Source: Armatimonadota bacterium
GTDB taxonomy: Bacteria; Armatimonadota; Fimbriimonadia; Fimbriimonadales; Fimbriimonadaceae
Direction of reading: 5' to 3'
Assembly: GCA_025360125.1 (NCBI GenBank)
Contig: JANYCU010000045.1
Span: forward strand, 62,001 to 126,000
DNA: 64,000 nucleotides
Shown: positions 25,977-34,073 of the stretch, piece by piece
How positions within the stretch are numbered: the first letter of the stretch is position 1
Layout of the letters: each line of letters opens with the position of its first letter
The notes under the pieces: model-generated
Told to the model about the DNA's origin: nothing
Databases searched by the model: none
Seen by the model: the letters and a program-made list of their open reading frames with translations, nothing else
Position numbers and translations under genes: made by a program

Positions 25977-26140
25977 CCGCCTTTGCTTTTCATTTCGGCC
26001 GACTTGCGATAGTTGTCGCCCATAAGGTGCGCGGCGAAGTATTCCATGAGAATTTGCTGGAAGTAAGATTGCATCGATCCATAGGTGTGCGACGGCCGGG
26101 CATGATCATGAAGTCAAAGTACTTGTCGGCTTTGATTTGA
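25973..26140 (-). pseudogene. 3'-end fragment of an S9 peptidase gene
   Basis: Minus-strand sequence matches the last ~55 codons of the peptidase gene at 27023-29572 through its stop (both end in KSKGG), at roughly 80% identity by eye. One base is missing near 26090, shifting the frame inside the PGQPH region, and there is no start. It lies across the DUF4145 gene from the intact peptidase gene. Confidence 0.85.
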
Positions 26141-26149
26141 GCCTAAAAG

Positions 26150-26773
26150 CTATGTTAGTGGTGGCTTTCCTACTTCGGCAAGCTTTGCATTCATAGCCGC
26201 TTTTCTATCGGCATTTTTTTTCGGCTGTACAAAGTAAAAGTCGAACAATCCTTCCAAAACTTCCAGTTGAGCTTCGGCTTCTCCAAAATCAACTGGGACG
26301 ACTTCGCCAGTCGAAGTTGACTTTAAAGGGTGAGCTGCAAAATTCCCAATCGTGCGAACCATATGCAGTAAATCTGCTAGGTGACTTGGAAGAAGTGGAA
26401 TCGCAGAATCTATTTCTGAGTTCAAGTCCTTTTTCTTAACCCCTGCTTTCTCCCGCAATATATGCTGTAAGCAACGTCGACTTAGAGCGGCACTTGCCTT
26501 TGGACTGTCGGTAAGGACAAGACATGCTTCCAAATAATCCTCTGCGAACTCATCGGGTAGCTCGGCTGGCACTGGAGGACGCGTACTACCCTTTGGATAA
26601 ACTTGCATGTAATCCCAACCAAATTGGCCAGAGAACTTACCAAGCTCGACTGTAGATTTTTCGCACGCTGGGCATTCCGTAATTCTAACCTTCCGTGTAC
26701 CATCTGAGTTTTTCATTTGGCTACTTTCAGACCAATGATCGTGGAAGGCTTTCAAACAGTGAGGACATATCAT
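26150..26773 (-). CDS. DUF4145 protein with N-terminal zinc ribbon
   Basis: 207 residues. Two CxxC pairs (CPHC near 3-6, CPAC near 34-37) suggest a zinc ribbon. The rest is DUF4145: ALSRRCLQHILREKAG, then LADLLHMVRTIGNFAAHP and EAEAQLEVLEGLFDFYFVQP. DUF4145 occurs in restriction enzymes and as a stand-alone gene near defence loci; biochemical function is unknown. It sits between an intact peptidase gene and a decayed copy of that gene's 3' end, so it was probably gained by insertion. Confidence 0.85.
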   Translation of the reverse strand: MICPHCLKAFHDHWSESSQMKNSDGTRKVRITECPACEKSTVELGKFSGQFGWDYMQVYPKGSTRPPVPAELPDEFAEDYLEACLVLTDSPKASAALSRRCLQHILREKAGVKKKDLNSEIDSAIPLLPSHLADLLHMVRTIGNFAAHPLKSTSTGEVVPVDFGEAEAQLEVLEGLFDFYFVQPKKNADRKAAMNAKLAEVGKPPLT

Positions 26774-26978
26774 TTTTCACCTAAGGAGCTTAGAATTTGT
26801 TGTAGCAACCATCTCCGACCAATTCCAATAGCCCACTTTTTTTGGAAGGCTTCCGGATCGTTTGTTCGTCGAATAGTATCTGTGCAATTGGCTGGCGTAG
26901 TTCACCGATAATACCTTGACCTTTGAATAGATATTGACGATACGAAAGCACTATGAGTATCGAGGTTTAGGTCAAAGT

Positions 26979-27003
26979 GCCCCTCGTCAGGTTGAAGAGG
27001 GGC
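26979..27003. terminator. Hairpin downstream of the S9 peptidase gene
   Basis: GCCCCTC (26979-26985) pairs with GAGGGGC (26997-27003) across 11 bases, 20 bases after the peptidase stop. The T content after it is weak on the minus strand. The remaining part of the 249-base gap shows no gene. Confidence 0.55.
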
Positions 27004-27022
27004 TTGATTTGGGTTGCTGAGG

Positions 27023-29572
27023 TTAGCCTCCCTTGCTTTTCATTTCGGCCGATTTGCGATAGTTGTCGCCCATCAGATGCTCGGAGAAGTACTCCATAAG
27101 CATTTGTTGGAAGTATGGCTGCATGGGGCCATAGCCGTGGGGCTGACCGGGCATGATCATGAAATCAAACCGCTTGTTGGCTTTGATGAGGGCGTTCACG
27201 AGGCGAATTGAGTTCGCTGGGTGAACGTTGTTGTCCATGTCTCCGGTCGTGATGAGCAGCTTTCCGATCAAGTTTGGCGCGAGGTCAACCGTGGTTGGAA
27301 CCTTGATTTCGAACTTGATGTTCTTTTGAACATCTCCTTCTTTAACTTCCGTCTTTTTGTCATCTGTCTTTTTAACTTGGTCTTTTGTTTGGCCTTGCTC
27401 GTAGAGTAATGCGTCGAGCGGATCAGATGTGACGTCGGAAGCCCAATCTTCCGGTTCCTTTCCACCTGTTTTGGCGGGAGGTCCGGTTTCGAAGATGCTT
27501 GTTGTCGTTTTAAGTCCGTGGTGCTGTTCGCTCCAGTTGCTGTTATAGATGTTGTTGTCGTGGTTGCCTGAGCTTGAGACTCCAACCTTGAAGAACTCGT
27601 TGTATGGAGGCAACAGGAGGGCGGCGGCGGTCATGAATCCTCCACCGGAGTGGCCGAAGATTCCGACCCGATCGATATCGATCCACGGATATTTCGCTGC
27701 GAGTTGCTCTACGCCTGCTTTCTTATCGGCCAGGCCGTAGTCTCGCAGGTTGTAATAACCGTAGCTGTGATAAGCGTTTGACCGTTGTGGGCTACCACCT
27801 CGGTTACCGATCTGAATGACGATGAATCCGAGCTGAGCCAAGGATTGCGTTGAGGTAATCGGGTTGAACGTGTAGTTCACCGACTCGGTCTGAGGGCCAG
27901 GATAGACGTTGAGTATGATCGGGTATTTCTTCTTTGGGTCGAAGTCGAATGGCTTCCACATGTCTCCGTAGATGTCGACGACGCCGTCATCGGATTTCAC
28001 CCGGAAGGTTTCTGGCATTTTCCAGCCCATTGCTTCGAGTCGGCTGAGATCTTGTCGTTCGAGTTCCATGATCCGCTGTCCACCGTTGTCGAATACGGCA
28101 TTGGAGGACGGAAGATCGACTCGGGAATACGAATCAATTGTGTAGGACTTGGAGTGGCTCAACACTGACGAGTGATCAGCATTGCCGGGGTTGATGATGT
28201 GGAAGTCGCTTCCATCCAATTTCACACGATAGGTGTGCGTATAATACGGATTTTCGCCTTTCTCTCGGCCAACTCCGTTGACCCACGCGTAGCCTTTGTC
28301 GCCATCAACATCAACGACGCTTTCGGCTCGCCACGGGCCCGAGGTCAGGGCTCCTTTTAGTTTGCCATCGGATGAATAGAGGTAGTAATGCCCCCATCCT
28401 GTTCGCTCGGAGAACCAAATGAAATCTCCACCGGGCTTGACGTACTTCACGGGCTGAATTTCCAAATATGCATTCTCAACATTTTCAGTGAACAGAACCT
28501 TCACCTGATCCGAGTTGAGATCGTAATCGCACATTTCAAGGTTCCGCTGAAGTCGATCCCTTCGAACAAATCGGACGTGGTCCGAATTGCCATTGAAATG
28601 GATATTCATGAGCAATTGGTCTTTGAAACGATCTGTCTTTAGTTTCTTGAACTGGTGGGTTGATCGTGTGAATACCCAAATATCTTGCTGCGGGACATTC
28701 TCATCGCCAGGCATCGCGTAGCGGTATCGTGTGAGGGCAGGTCGAGGATCGGCAAGATTGTTGACAAGGAACAGTTCCTTCACCTTTCGAGAATCAAACC
28801 GTGAAATGAAGAACCGTTTGGAGTCTTCGGACCACGTTGCGCTGGGTCGTACTTTGTTTTGAGCTGGAGGAACCGTGCCGTCAACGTTAAAATCGGTTGC
28901 GAAGAATCCGCCGCCACCAAAGCTGAAATCCTTTTCGCCATCGAACGAGATTTGGAATGCTTTTTCGTCGGTGTCTTCGGAGACAAAAAGGTTATTCTCG
29001 AGGGCATAGACATAGATTTTCTTGTCGGCTGCAGTATTTTTGTAATTTCCGGCTCCAACTCCTGCTCCGCCTTGACCTCCGCCACCACCTCGTCCTTGAC
29101 CAGGAGTTCTTGGTGTTTCGGGAGTCGGGTTAGCGGGTCCTTTTTCGGACTTTTCGAGGAGCTCTTTCGAGCGGTCATAGGTGTACCATTTCGAATCAAC
29201 GCTAAGGAAGAACTTTCCAGATTCGGTCATCGTGACGGTATCGAAAGGAAGGCTCGCTGCCTCGAATGGCCGATGGTGAATCTCGGACAATTGTGATGCA
29301 AGCTTTACGTGGTCAAACAGAGACTCTTTGAGCTTCTTGCTTGGATCGACGAACATAAACCGCTTGCCGTTTGCCTCTCGCCACATGTACCAAAACGAAT
29401 CTGAATCCTTGAGGAAGTTAGGGGTGACTCGTGAACTATAAATATACGGTCTCATTGCAGTCGTACTGAACTTGTCTGCAAGTTTCCAGTTTGCCTGGTT
29501 GACCGTCTGGCCCTGCGCGGTACTTACCCCTAATAAGCATGCGGCAAGAATAAATGATGAATTTCGTCCCAC
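27023..29572 (-). CDS. Secreted S9 prolyl oligopeptidase/dipeptidyl peptidase IV-type
   Basis: 849 residues with a signal peptide (SSFILAACLLGVSTAQG). The N-terminal ~560 residues are a DPP IV-type beta-propeller; a Gly-rich insert lies near 155-175. The C-terminal alpha/beta hydrolase has the nucleophile in IFGHSGGGF (Ser near 642), the Asp in GDMDNNVHP (near 781) and the His in GQPHGY (near 812). It should release dipeptides or cleave after proline in exported peptides. An extra ~60-residue Lys-rich segment (near 710-750) is unusual. The last ~55 codons are duplicated at 25973-26140. Confidence 0.92.
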   Translation of the reverse strand: MGRNSSFILAACLLGVSTAQGQTVNQANWKLADKFSTTAMRPYIYSSRVTPNFLKDSDSFWYMWREANGKRFMFVDPSKKLKESLFDHVKLASQLSEIHHRPFEAASLPFDTVTMTESGKFFLSVDSKWYTYDRSKELLEKSEKGPANPTPETPRTPGQGRGGGGGQGGAGVGAGNYKNTAADKKIYVYALENNLFVSEDTDEKAFQISFDGEKDFSFGGGGFFATDFNVDGTVPPAQNKVRPSATWSEDSKRFFISRFDSRKVKELFLVNNLADPRPALTRYRYAMPGDENVPQQDIWVFTRSTHQFKKLKTDRFKDQLLMNIHFNGNSDHVRFVRRDRLQRNLEMCDYDLNSDQVKVLFTENVENAYLEIQPVKYVKPGGDFIWFSERTGWGHYYLYSSDGKLKGALTSGPWRAESVVDVDGDKGYAWVNGVGREKGENPYYTHTYRVKLDGSDFHIINPGNADHSSVLSHSKSYTIDSYSRVDLPSSNAVFDNGGQRIMELERQDLSRLEAMGWKMPETFRVKSDDGVVDIYGDMWKPFDFDPKKKYPIILNVYPGPQTESVNYTFNPITSTQSLAQLGFIVIQIGNRGGSPQRSNAYHSYGYYNLRDYGLADKKAGVEQLAAKYPWIDIDRVGIFGHSGGGFMTAAALLLPPYNEFFKVGVSSSGNHDNNIYNSNWSEQHHGLKTTTSIFETGPPAKTGGKEPEDWASDVTSDPLDALLYEQGQTKDQVKKTDDKKTEVKEGDVQKNIKFEIKVPTTVDLAPNLIGKLLITTGDMDNNVHPANSIRLVNALIKANKRFDFMIMPGQPHGYGPMQPYFQQMLMEYFSEHLMGDNYRKSAEMKSKGG

Positions 29573-29617
29573 TAGGCGGTTTTACCGAAACGTGGGCAGT
29601 ATTTTCGTCACTTAGCT

Positions 29618-30058
29618 TCATTTTCTGATACTGAGAAGAGAATTGTGGAAAACCTCATATTCTTGAGCACCAAACATTGCAAAAACAACCCGGTCAAAAT
29701 GGTGAGCGTGGGTTGCGACTGCGTTGAGGGCGATCGAGACGGCACGGTCGATTGGAAATCCGTAGACTCCGGTTGAGATGGAGCAAAAGCCGATTGATTT
29801 TGCCTTGAGCATCGAGTTTTGGTAGCAGTTGGCCAAGAGTTCATCTTCCTGGGAATTTCCACCTCGCCAAATTGGTCCGGGAGTATGGATTACCCAATTT
29901 TGAGGAAGCTCGAAGCCTGGCGTTACCACTACCTCGCCAGTCTCGCATCCGCGAGGTGCGACGCGTTGGAGTTCGAGGAGCATTTTGAAGCCAGCGCGTT
30001 GATGGACGAGGCCATCGATACCTCCGCCGCCGCGCATCAGGGTGTTGGCCGCGTTCAC
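29618..30058 (-). CDS. Macro domain protein
   Basis: At least 146 residues: NAANTLMRGGGGIDGLVHQR is the ADP-ribose-binding loop of macro domains, and SISTGVYGFPIDRAVSIAL the second loop. Family members bind or hydrolyse ADP-ribose derivatives, for example O-acetyl-ADP-ribose. The only canonical start in frame (GTG 30058) cuts off the first strand: the frame continues upstream as ITVVRGSLLDLDTDVIV and is closed by a TGA near 30132. An ATT at 30115 or 30109 would give a complete domain. A non-AUG start, or a recently lost start, is likely. Confidence 0.85.
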   Translation of the reverse strand: MNAANTLMRGGGGIDGLVHQRAGFKMLLELQRVAPRGCETGEVVVTPGFELPQNWVIHTPGPIWRGGNSQEDELLANCYQNSMLKAKSIGFCSISTGVYGFPIDRAVSIALNAVATHAHHFDRVVFAMFGAQEYEVFHNSLLSIRK

Positions 30059-30372
30059 GATTACATCGGTATCGAGATCGAGGAGGGAGCCCCGGACGAC
30101 GGTGATAATAGAAATAGACTCTAGACTAGCTTGACTCCTTCAAGAATTGAAACACTTATGCCTGTTACCAATGTCCGCATTCGAAAGACCCGGCCATCAA
30201 GGGACTTTGATCGAGTAATCGACTCAGGGCCAACGGCCCGAATGTATGTCAGCTACCATGACACTAAGACGCCTCCAGTTTATAACAGGACAAGTAATCG
30301 AAATATTGGATACTTACGATTAGGTGGACCATCGAAAAATCTAGTAATCCAGAGCGCAAATCACGATCCAGG

Positions 30373-30810
30373 TTGTGGCTTGGCATCGCGGTTGTGACGA
30401 CCTTGATATCCATCGTGCTACTTACGGGCAAAACCCGCTCAACGAAGTCCGACCTAATATTAGAAGAGCTAAAGAAGGATGCATCCTCGCAAGAACTCAC
30501 AACAGAGTATTTCGCGAAAATGGGAGAATCAAACAGAGTCCTTCATCTTAAATTTCAAGGCGATCCAGCCGACACTCAAAAAAAGCTTCTTGAGCTTTGC
30601 AAGAAGTACAACTGGGGCGCCTCACCCGGCACTGACATGCTGTCGTGTACTTCGAACGACCCGGGCGTCTACGATTGGATTTACTGGGACGTGAACGTCA
30701 AGACCGTGACGACATGGGACCCAAGTTTCAAGTCCTCGCCAGGAATCCATTTCCGGAGAAGCCGCCTGCAGGAAATCACAGATTATCTTCGCTCCTTTGT
30801 GAGTAGATAG
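30373..30810 (+). CDS. Small membrane-anchored hypothetical protein
   Basis: 145 residues from a TTG, beginning with a membrane helix (LGIAVVTTLISIVLLTG). The soluble part is mixed alpha/beta with one Cys near 75 and another near 90; no family recognised. The ~250-base gap before it holds no convincing gene. It ends at a strong bidirectional terminator shared with rpsT. Confidence 0.5.
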   Translation: MWLGIAVVTTLISIVLLTGKTRSTKSDLILEELKKDASSQELTTEYFAKMGESNRVLHLKFQGDPADTQKKLLELCKKYNWGASPGTDMLSCTSNDPGVYDWIYWDVNVKTVTTWDPSFKSSPGIHFRRSRLQEITDYLRSFVSR

Positions 30811-30821
30811 CCGAGCACAAA

Positions 30822-30850
30822 AAAATCCCCGATCATTGATCGGGGATTTT
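30822..30850. terminator. Strong bidirectional terminator
   Basis: A perfect 14-bp inverted repeat (30822-30835 with 30837-30850), AAAATCCCCGATCA and its complement, lies between the convergent gene at 30373 and rpsT and has A/T tracts on both sides. Confidence 0.92.
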
Positions 30851-30881
30851 CAGAAATGGTTTTTGCAAAAGCTAATCAGCC

Positions 30882-31247
30882 TTACTTCTTGGCGGGCGCC
30901 TTTTTGGCTGCAGCTTTCTTTGCCGGAGCCTTTTTGGCTCCTTCTTTCTTAACTGCAGTTACTTCTGCAGTTGCACCACCCGACTTTAGGGCGGCGTTTG
31001 CTTGCTTTGCAATTCGTGATTTTCGTCGAGCGGCCTGGTTGGGGTGAATCACGCCGTTTTGCGAAGCCTTATCGAGGGCTTTCACTGCGGTAACAAGACT
31101 CGCCTGGGTTGCGACAGGATCACCTGATGCGGTTGCTTTGCGAGACTTCTTGATGTATGTCTTGAGGGACACACGAACCATGTTGTTTTGAACCGTTCGT
31201 TTAGCGATTCTTCGAATATCTTTCTTACTTGCCTTTGTATTTGCCAT
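30882..31247 (-). CDS. rpsT: 30S ribosomal protein S20 with Lys/Ala-rich tail
   Basis: 121 residues from the ATG at 31247. MANTKASKKDIRRIAKR and GVIHPNQAARRKSRIAKQAN are diagnostic of S20, which binds 16S rRNA early in 30S assembly. The usual length is about 85-90, so the last ~30 residues are extra: a repetitive tail of KK-A-PAKK units. An upstream ATG at 31271 would add eight residues without support. Two hairpins lie in the leader (31296-31343). Confidence 0.95.
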   Translation of the reverse strand: MANTKASKKDIRRIAKRTVQNNMVRVSLKTYIKKSRKATASGDPVATQASLVTAVKALDKASQNGVIHPNQAARRKSRIAKQANAALKSGGATAEVTAVKKEGAKKAPAKKAAAKKAPAKK

Positions 31248-31295
31248 TTCTGAACCATGAAGAATACCCAAAATGGATATTTTCTTGCGACGTTT

Positions 31296-31343
31296 GACGT
31301 GTTTGACACGTCTGCCCCTTTCGAATTATCGTTCGAAAGGGGC
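31296..31343. other. Two hairpins between a hypothetical gene and rpsT
   Basis: GACGTGT-TTG-ACACGTC (31296-31312) and the perfect 12-bp stem GCCCCTTTCGAA (31314-31325 with 31332-31343). Neither is followed by a T-run. They could end the upstream transcript in a factor-dependent way or regulate rpsT, which is autoregulated in other bacteria. Confidence 0.6.
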
Positions 31344-31349
31344 AAATTC

Positions 31350-33164
31350 TTACTTTTTGATGAATTTCTTTTTGCTCTTATCGAAGCCTTGATCGACCTT
31401 CTTAGCATCGAAGTGCCAGACTGGTGAACCGGAGCGTTGATAGAAACATTGGTAACTGGAGAGAAGCGAAGCGACGAGCCTTCGTGAGGTTCGTCGGGCA
31501 ACATTAATCTCGGCGAGGATGGTGAGATAGTCCGCACCTTTTGGCCAGTGGCTCATCGTTTGGATGAGGAGATCAAGCGTGCTGGTTCCTTCTGATTCGG
31601 CACCGAGGGTTCGGAGCTCTTCCATTCTCTGAGTGCTGATATAGACGACTGGGTCTGGTTGATCCATGTATGCGAATTCGAATACGTTGGGAACCATTGT
31701 CTTTTGAAGTGTGAAGACTGCACCACTTTCGGTTGGTTGGTCGAGCCACCAATCGATGAGGCCGTACATCAACCTTGCTTCGTGATTAATCCAAACTTGG
31801 AGTTCTCGGTCGGCAGGATCGATGAAAATTGCTTCCTGGATCTTTGGTTGATCGTCGAGCCATCCGGTTGGAAATTGCGCGAGTGGGAACGTACCCAGTT
31901 CGCGGTGAATTGACTTGAGGACCAATCGAATTGATTCTGGTTGACTCTTGAGCGCTGGTTGGATGTCCTCGTCGAGAACATCGAGGGCCAGAGGGTGCTG
32001 CAAAAGTTTTCTGAGCGAGCTGTTGAGACCGTCGTCGGTGAGTTCAACGTCCACTTCTTCGCCTTCTTCGTCAAGAATTCCAGTCGCCACAAATTGGAAC
32101 GGCTCAGGAACTTCCATGATGTAGTCGGGATGATCGCCTGCCTTTCGGAATCGATCTCCACCAACCCATTCAATTTCTTTGCTGGCGCAAAGAGTTGCGA
32201 TGATGTTTGCGAGGTCGTCGGGGTAAGTCTTGCTACCCGGAGTGATTTCGAAGTGCTCTTCGAGAAGTTTGATTGCGGTCGTCGTTTTGTCGCTGGCAAC
32301 AATCTTCTTGATCAGCTTGGCGATGTCGTCGGGCTTGAATTCGATCGGTGCAACATCATCGATGTCGATCGTTGGCGTGAGCTTCATCGCAACTTTGAGT
32401 GCGGTTGAAACTAAAGTCTTCGCGTCGGCTTCGGTCATGAAGGTTCCGTCGCTATTGTAAACATAACCAGGAACTTCGAACAATCCCTTGAGGATCTCGC
32501 CCGAGTTGTACATCAACACGCTGCGTGGATCATCGTTGTTCAAACGGCTGTGAGCAACTGCTCCAACATGTTTGAGTTTGACGGGCGCATGTTTGAGAAC
32601 ATCAACCGCCCAGGTTGACGATCGGAAATCGACGTTTGCGAGCTTTGCGTTTGCGGCTTCAAAATCTTCTTGAGAAATACGGTTAATTTCCAAGGCTCGG
32701 TCAAACTTTTCATCGGTGGCCTGAAAGCCCCACTTGTCGAGTCCGACAAGTCCGCCTTCAACTTCAACAAACCCGCTATCGCCTGCGATGAGTCGAAGAA
32801 TCGAGGACTCAATGAGTTCTGGTGATGTTCGTTGAGCTCGGGCAACTTCATCGATAAGGGTGGTGATAATCACAGGTGCGCCAAAGCTATCCAGGATTGC
32901 CCGGATAATTTCTGCGACGGGTCGGCCCTGACTGTTAAGTCGAGCGGCTGGCACCCAGCGTCGTTCGTGGTATGCGAACACATCAGGGTTGGAAGCCATC
33001 AAGGATCTTACTGCTGCAAGTCCAATTCCGACTCCGGATAATTTATCGGCAAGTTCGCCGAGTTTGACCGCTGCTTCCATTTCGGAAAGTTTTTCGAGGA
33101 TAAGTCGATCAGCGTATGAACGTGCTACTGCTTCTTCTGGTTTAATGGAAATCGGCTTGGCCAA
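31350..33164 (-). CDS. Large hypothetical protein with winged-helix-like repeats
   Basis: 604 residues from a TTG at 33164, chosen because AGGAG lies seven bases upstream; the open frame continues beyond it but over the promoter of the divergent prepilin gene. Residues about 20-150 hold two helical units (LADKLSGVGIGLAAVRSLM, IIRAILDSFGAPVIITTLI) that resemble tandem HARE/winged-helix domains. The rest is mixed and acidic in the middle, with a basic end (DKSKKKFIKK). No enzyme motif seen. A DNA- or RNA-binding role is inference. Confidence 0.65.
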   Translation of the reverse strand: MAKPISIKPEEAVARSYADRLILEKLSEMEAAVKLGELADKLSGVGIGLAAVRSLMASNPDVFAYHERRWVPAARLNSQGRPVAEIIRAILDSFGAPVIITTLIDEVARAQRTSPELIESSILRLIAGDSGFVEVEGGLVGLDKWGFQATDEKFDRALEINRISQEDFEAANAKLANVDFRSSTWAVDVLKHAPVKLKHVGAVAHSRLNNDDPRSVLMYNSGEILKGLFEVPGYVYNSDGTFMTEADAKTLVSTALKVAMKLTPTIDIDDVAPIEFKPDDIAKLIKKIVASDKTTTAIKLLEEHFEITPGSKTYPDDLANIIATLCASKEIEWVGGDRFRKAGDHPDYIMEVPEPFQFVATGILDEEGEEVDVELTDDGLNSSLRKLLQHPLALDVLDEDIQPALKSQPESIRLVLKSIHRELGTFPLAQFPTGWLDDQPKIQEAIFIDPADRELQVWINHEARLMYGLIDWWLDQPTESGAVFTLQKTMVPNVFEFAYMDQPDPVVYISTQRMEELRTLGAESEGTSTLDLLIQTMSHWPKGADYLTILAEINVARRTSRRLVASLLSSYQCFYQRSGSPVWHFDAKKVDQGFDKSKKKFIKK

Positions 33165-33286
33165 AGATTCGCTCCTAATGCCCGAACGAATCGAGCGCGA
33201 ACTTTTATTTTGGCAGATTTGCGCACCATTTTGCCACAGTAATTCGTCACTGCGGAACTCTGGCCACGAAATGGGTCGTTTGAACG

Positions 33287-33292
33287 TACAAT
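33287..33292 (+). promoter_or_regulatory. -10 box TACAAT of the prepilin gene
   Basis: TACAAT ends seven bases before the ATG at 33300. It overlaps another in-frame ATG (33291), so the later start fits better. Confidence 0.5.
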
Positions 33293-33299
33293 GAATGGT

Positions 33300-33968
33300 A
33301 TGAAAAAGGCGTTTACGCTGATCGAGCTTTTGGTGGTTATCACCATTATTGCGATCTTGGCCGCGATCCTTTTTCCGGTTTTTGCCCGTGCGAAAGCTGC
33401 GGCAAAGCAGACTGTATGCATCAGCAATTTGAAGCAAATTGGCACCGCGATGACCCTCTACATGGGTGATAACGACGACATTTTTCCGTATGCGGTGGAT
33501 GCGAGTGATAAGTACGACCCCACGATTTGGGCTAGCCAGCCGACTTTTGCGGCTCAAATTCCGTTCATGCTCGAATTACCCGACGCGCTTTTGCCCTACA
33601 CCAAAAGCAAAGAGATATTCCATTGTCCTTCAGATTCGGGCACCCAAGTTTTAGACAACCACTATCCAGACCCTTTTGTTTCGGCGCCGTCGCTGTATGC
33701 AACCTATCGGTCTAGCTACCTTTTCCGCACCGAAATCGCATTTAAGTTTTTGACCCAGGATCGATTTCAGTTGCCTGCTGAAGTCAATGTGCTTTTTGAC
33801 GGGGCTGGACATTGGCATGGCGGAGGTCGCGGGCTTCGGAGTTCGGACGATGTTGGGACTTACCTCGATCTCGTAAAAACGTACCGCTATTCGACTTTGA
33901 TGGGCGATATGCACGTCAAATCGATCACTCGGGACCAGTTGGATCGGCTTTGGGCGACGCCGCTGTAA
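33300..33968 (+). CDS. Type IV prepilin-like protein (DUF1559 type)
   Basis: 222 residues from the ATG at 33300. The leader [20 protein letters not shown] is a class III prepilin signal with cleavage before Phe and the conserved Glu at +5. It is followed by [20 protein letters not shown] and the [15 protein letters not shown] stretch found in many paralogous pseudopilins of Armatimonadota and Planctomycetes. These proteins probably form or decorate pilus or secretion pseudopilus fibres. Single gene with its own promoter. A heptad repeat array follows the stop directly. Confidence 0.88.
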   Translation: MKKAFTLIELLVVITIIAILAAILFPVFARAKAAAKQTVCISNLKQIGTAMTLYMGDNDDIFPYAVDASDKYDPTIWASQPTFAAQIPFMLELPDALLPYTKSKEIFHCPSDSGTQVLDNHYPDPFVSAPSLYATYRSSYLFRTEIAFKFLTQDRFQLPAEVNVLFDGAGHWHGGGRGLRSSDDVGTYLDLVKTYRYSTLMGDMHVKSITRDQLDRLWATPL

Positions 33969-33971
33969 ATA

Positions 33972-34020
33972 GCCGTTGGCCGTTGGCCGTTGGCCGTTGG
34001 CCGTTGGCCGTTGGCCATAG
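33972..34020. repeat. 7-bp tandem array (GCCGTTG)6
   Basis: Six perfect copies of GCCGTTG and one degenerate copy (GCCATAG) start four bases after the prepilin stop. Confidence 0.95.
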
Positions 34021-34059
34021 AGGGGTGCGTTCAGTCCTGAAGTCTAACTGCTAATCCGG

Positions 34060-34065
34060 TATATA
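34060..34065 (+). promoter_or_regulatory. -10 box TATATA, leaderless-type
   Basis: TATATA ends eight bases before the ATG at 34074 of the amidohydrolase gene; no Shine-Dalgarno is visible. Confidence 0.4.
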
Positions 34066-34073
34066 AGTAAGCG

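Noticed and set aside
30131-30397. Open frame upstream of the gene at 30373
   Set aside because: No ribosome site, no domain pattern, and it overlaps a better-supported gene.
33165-33557. Leftward extension of the 604-residue gene over the prepilin
   Set aside because: It is antisense to the prepilin leader; TTG 33164 has a good AGGAG upstream.
33972-34020. GCCGTTG array as a CRISPR
   Set aside because: Units are 7 bp, directly adjacent, with no spacers and no cas genes.
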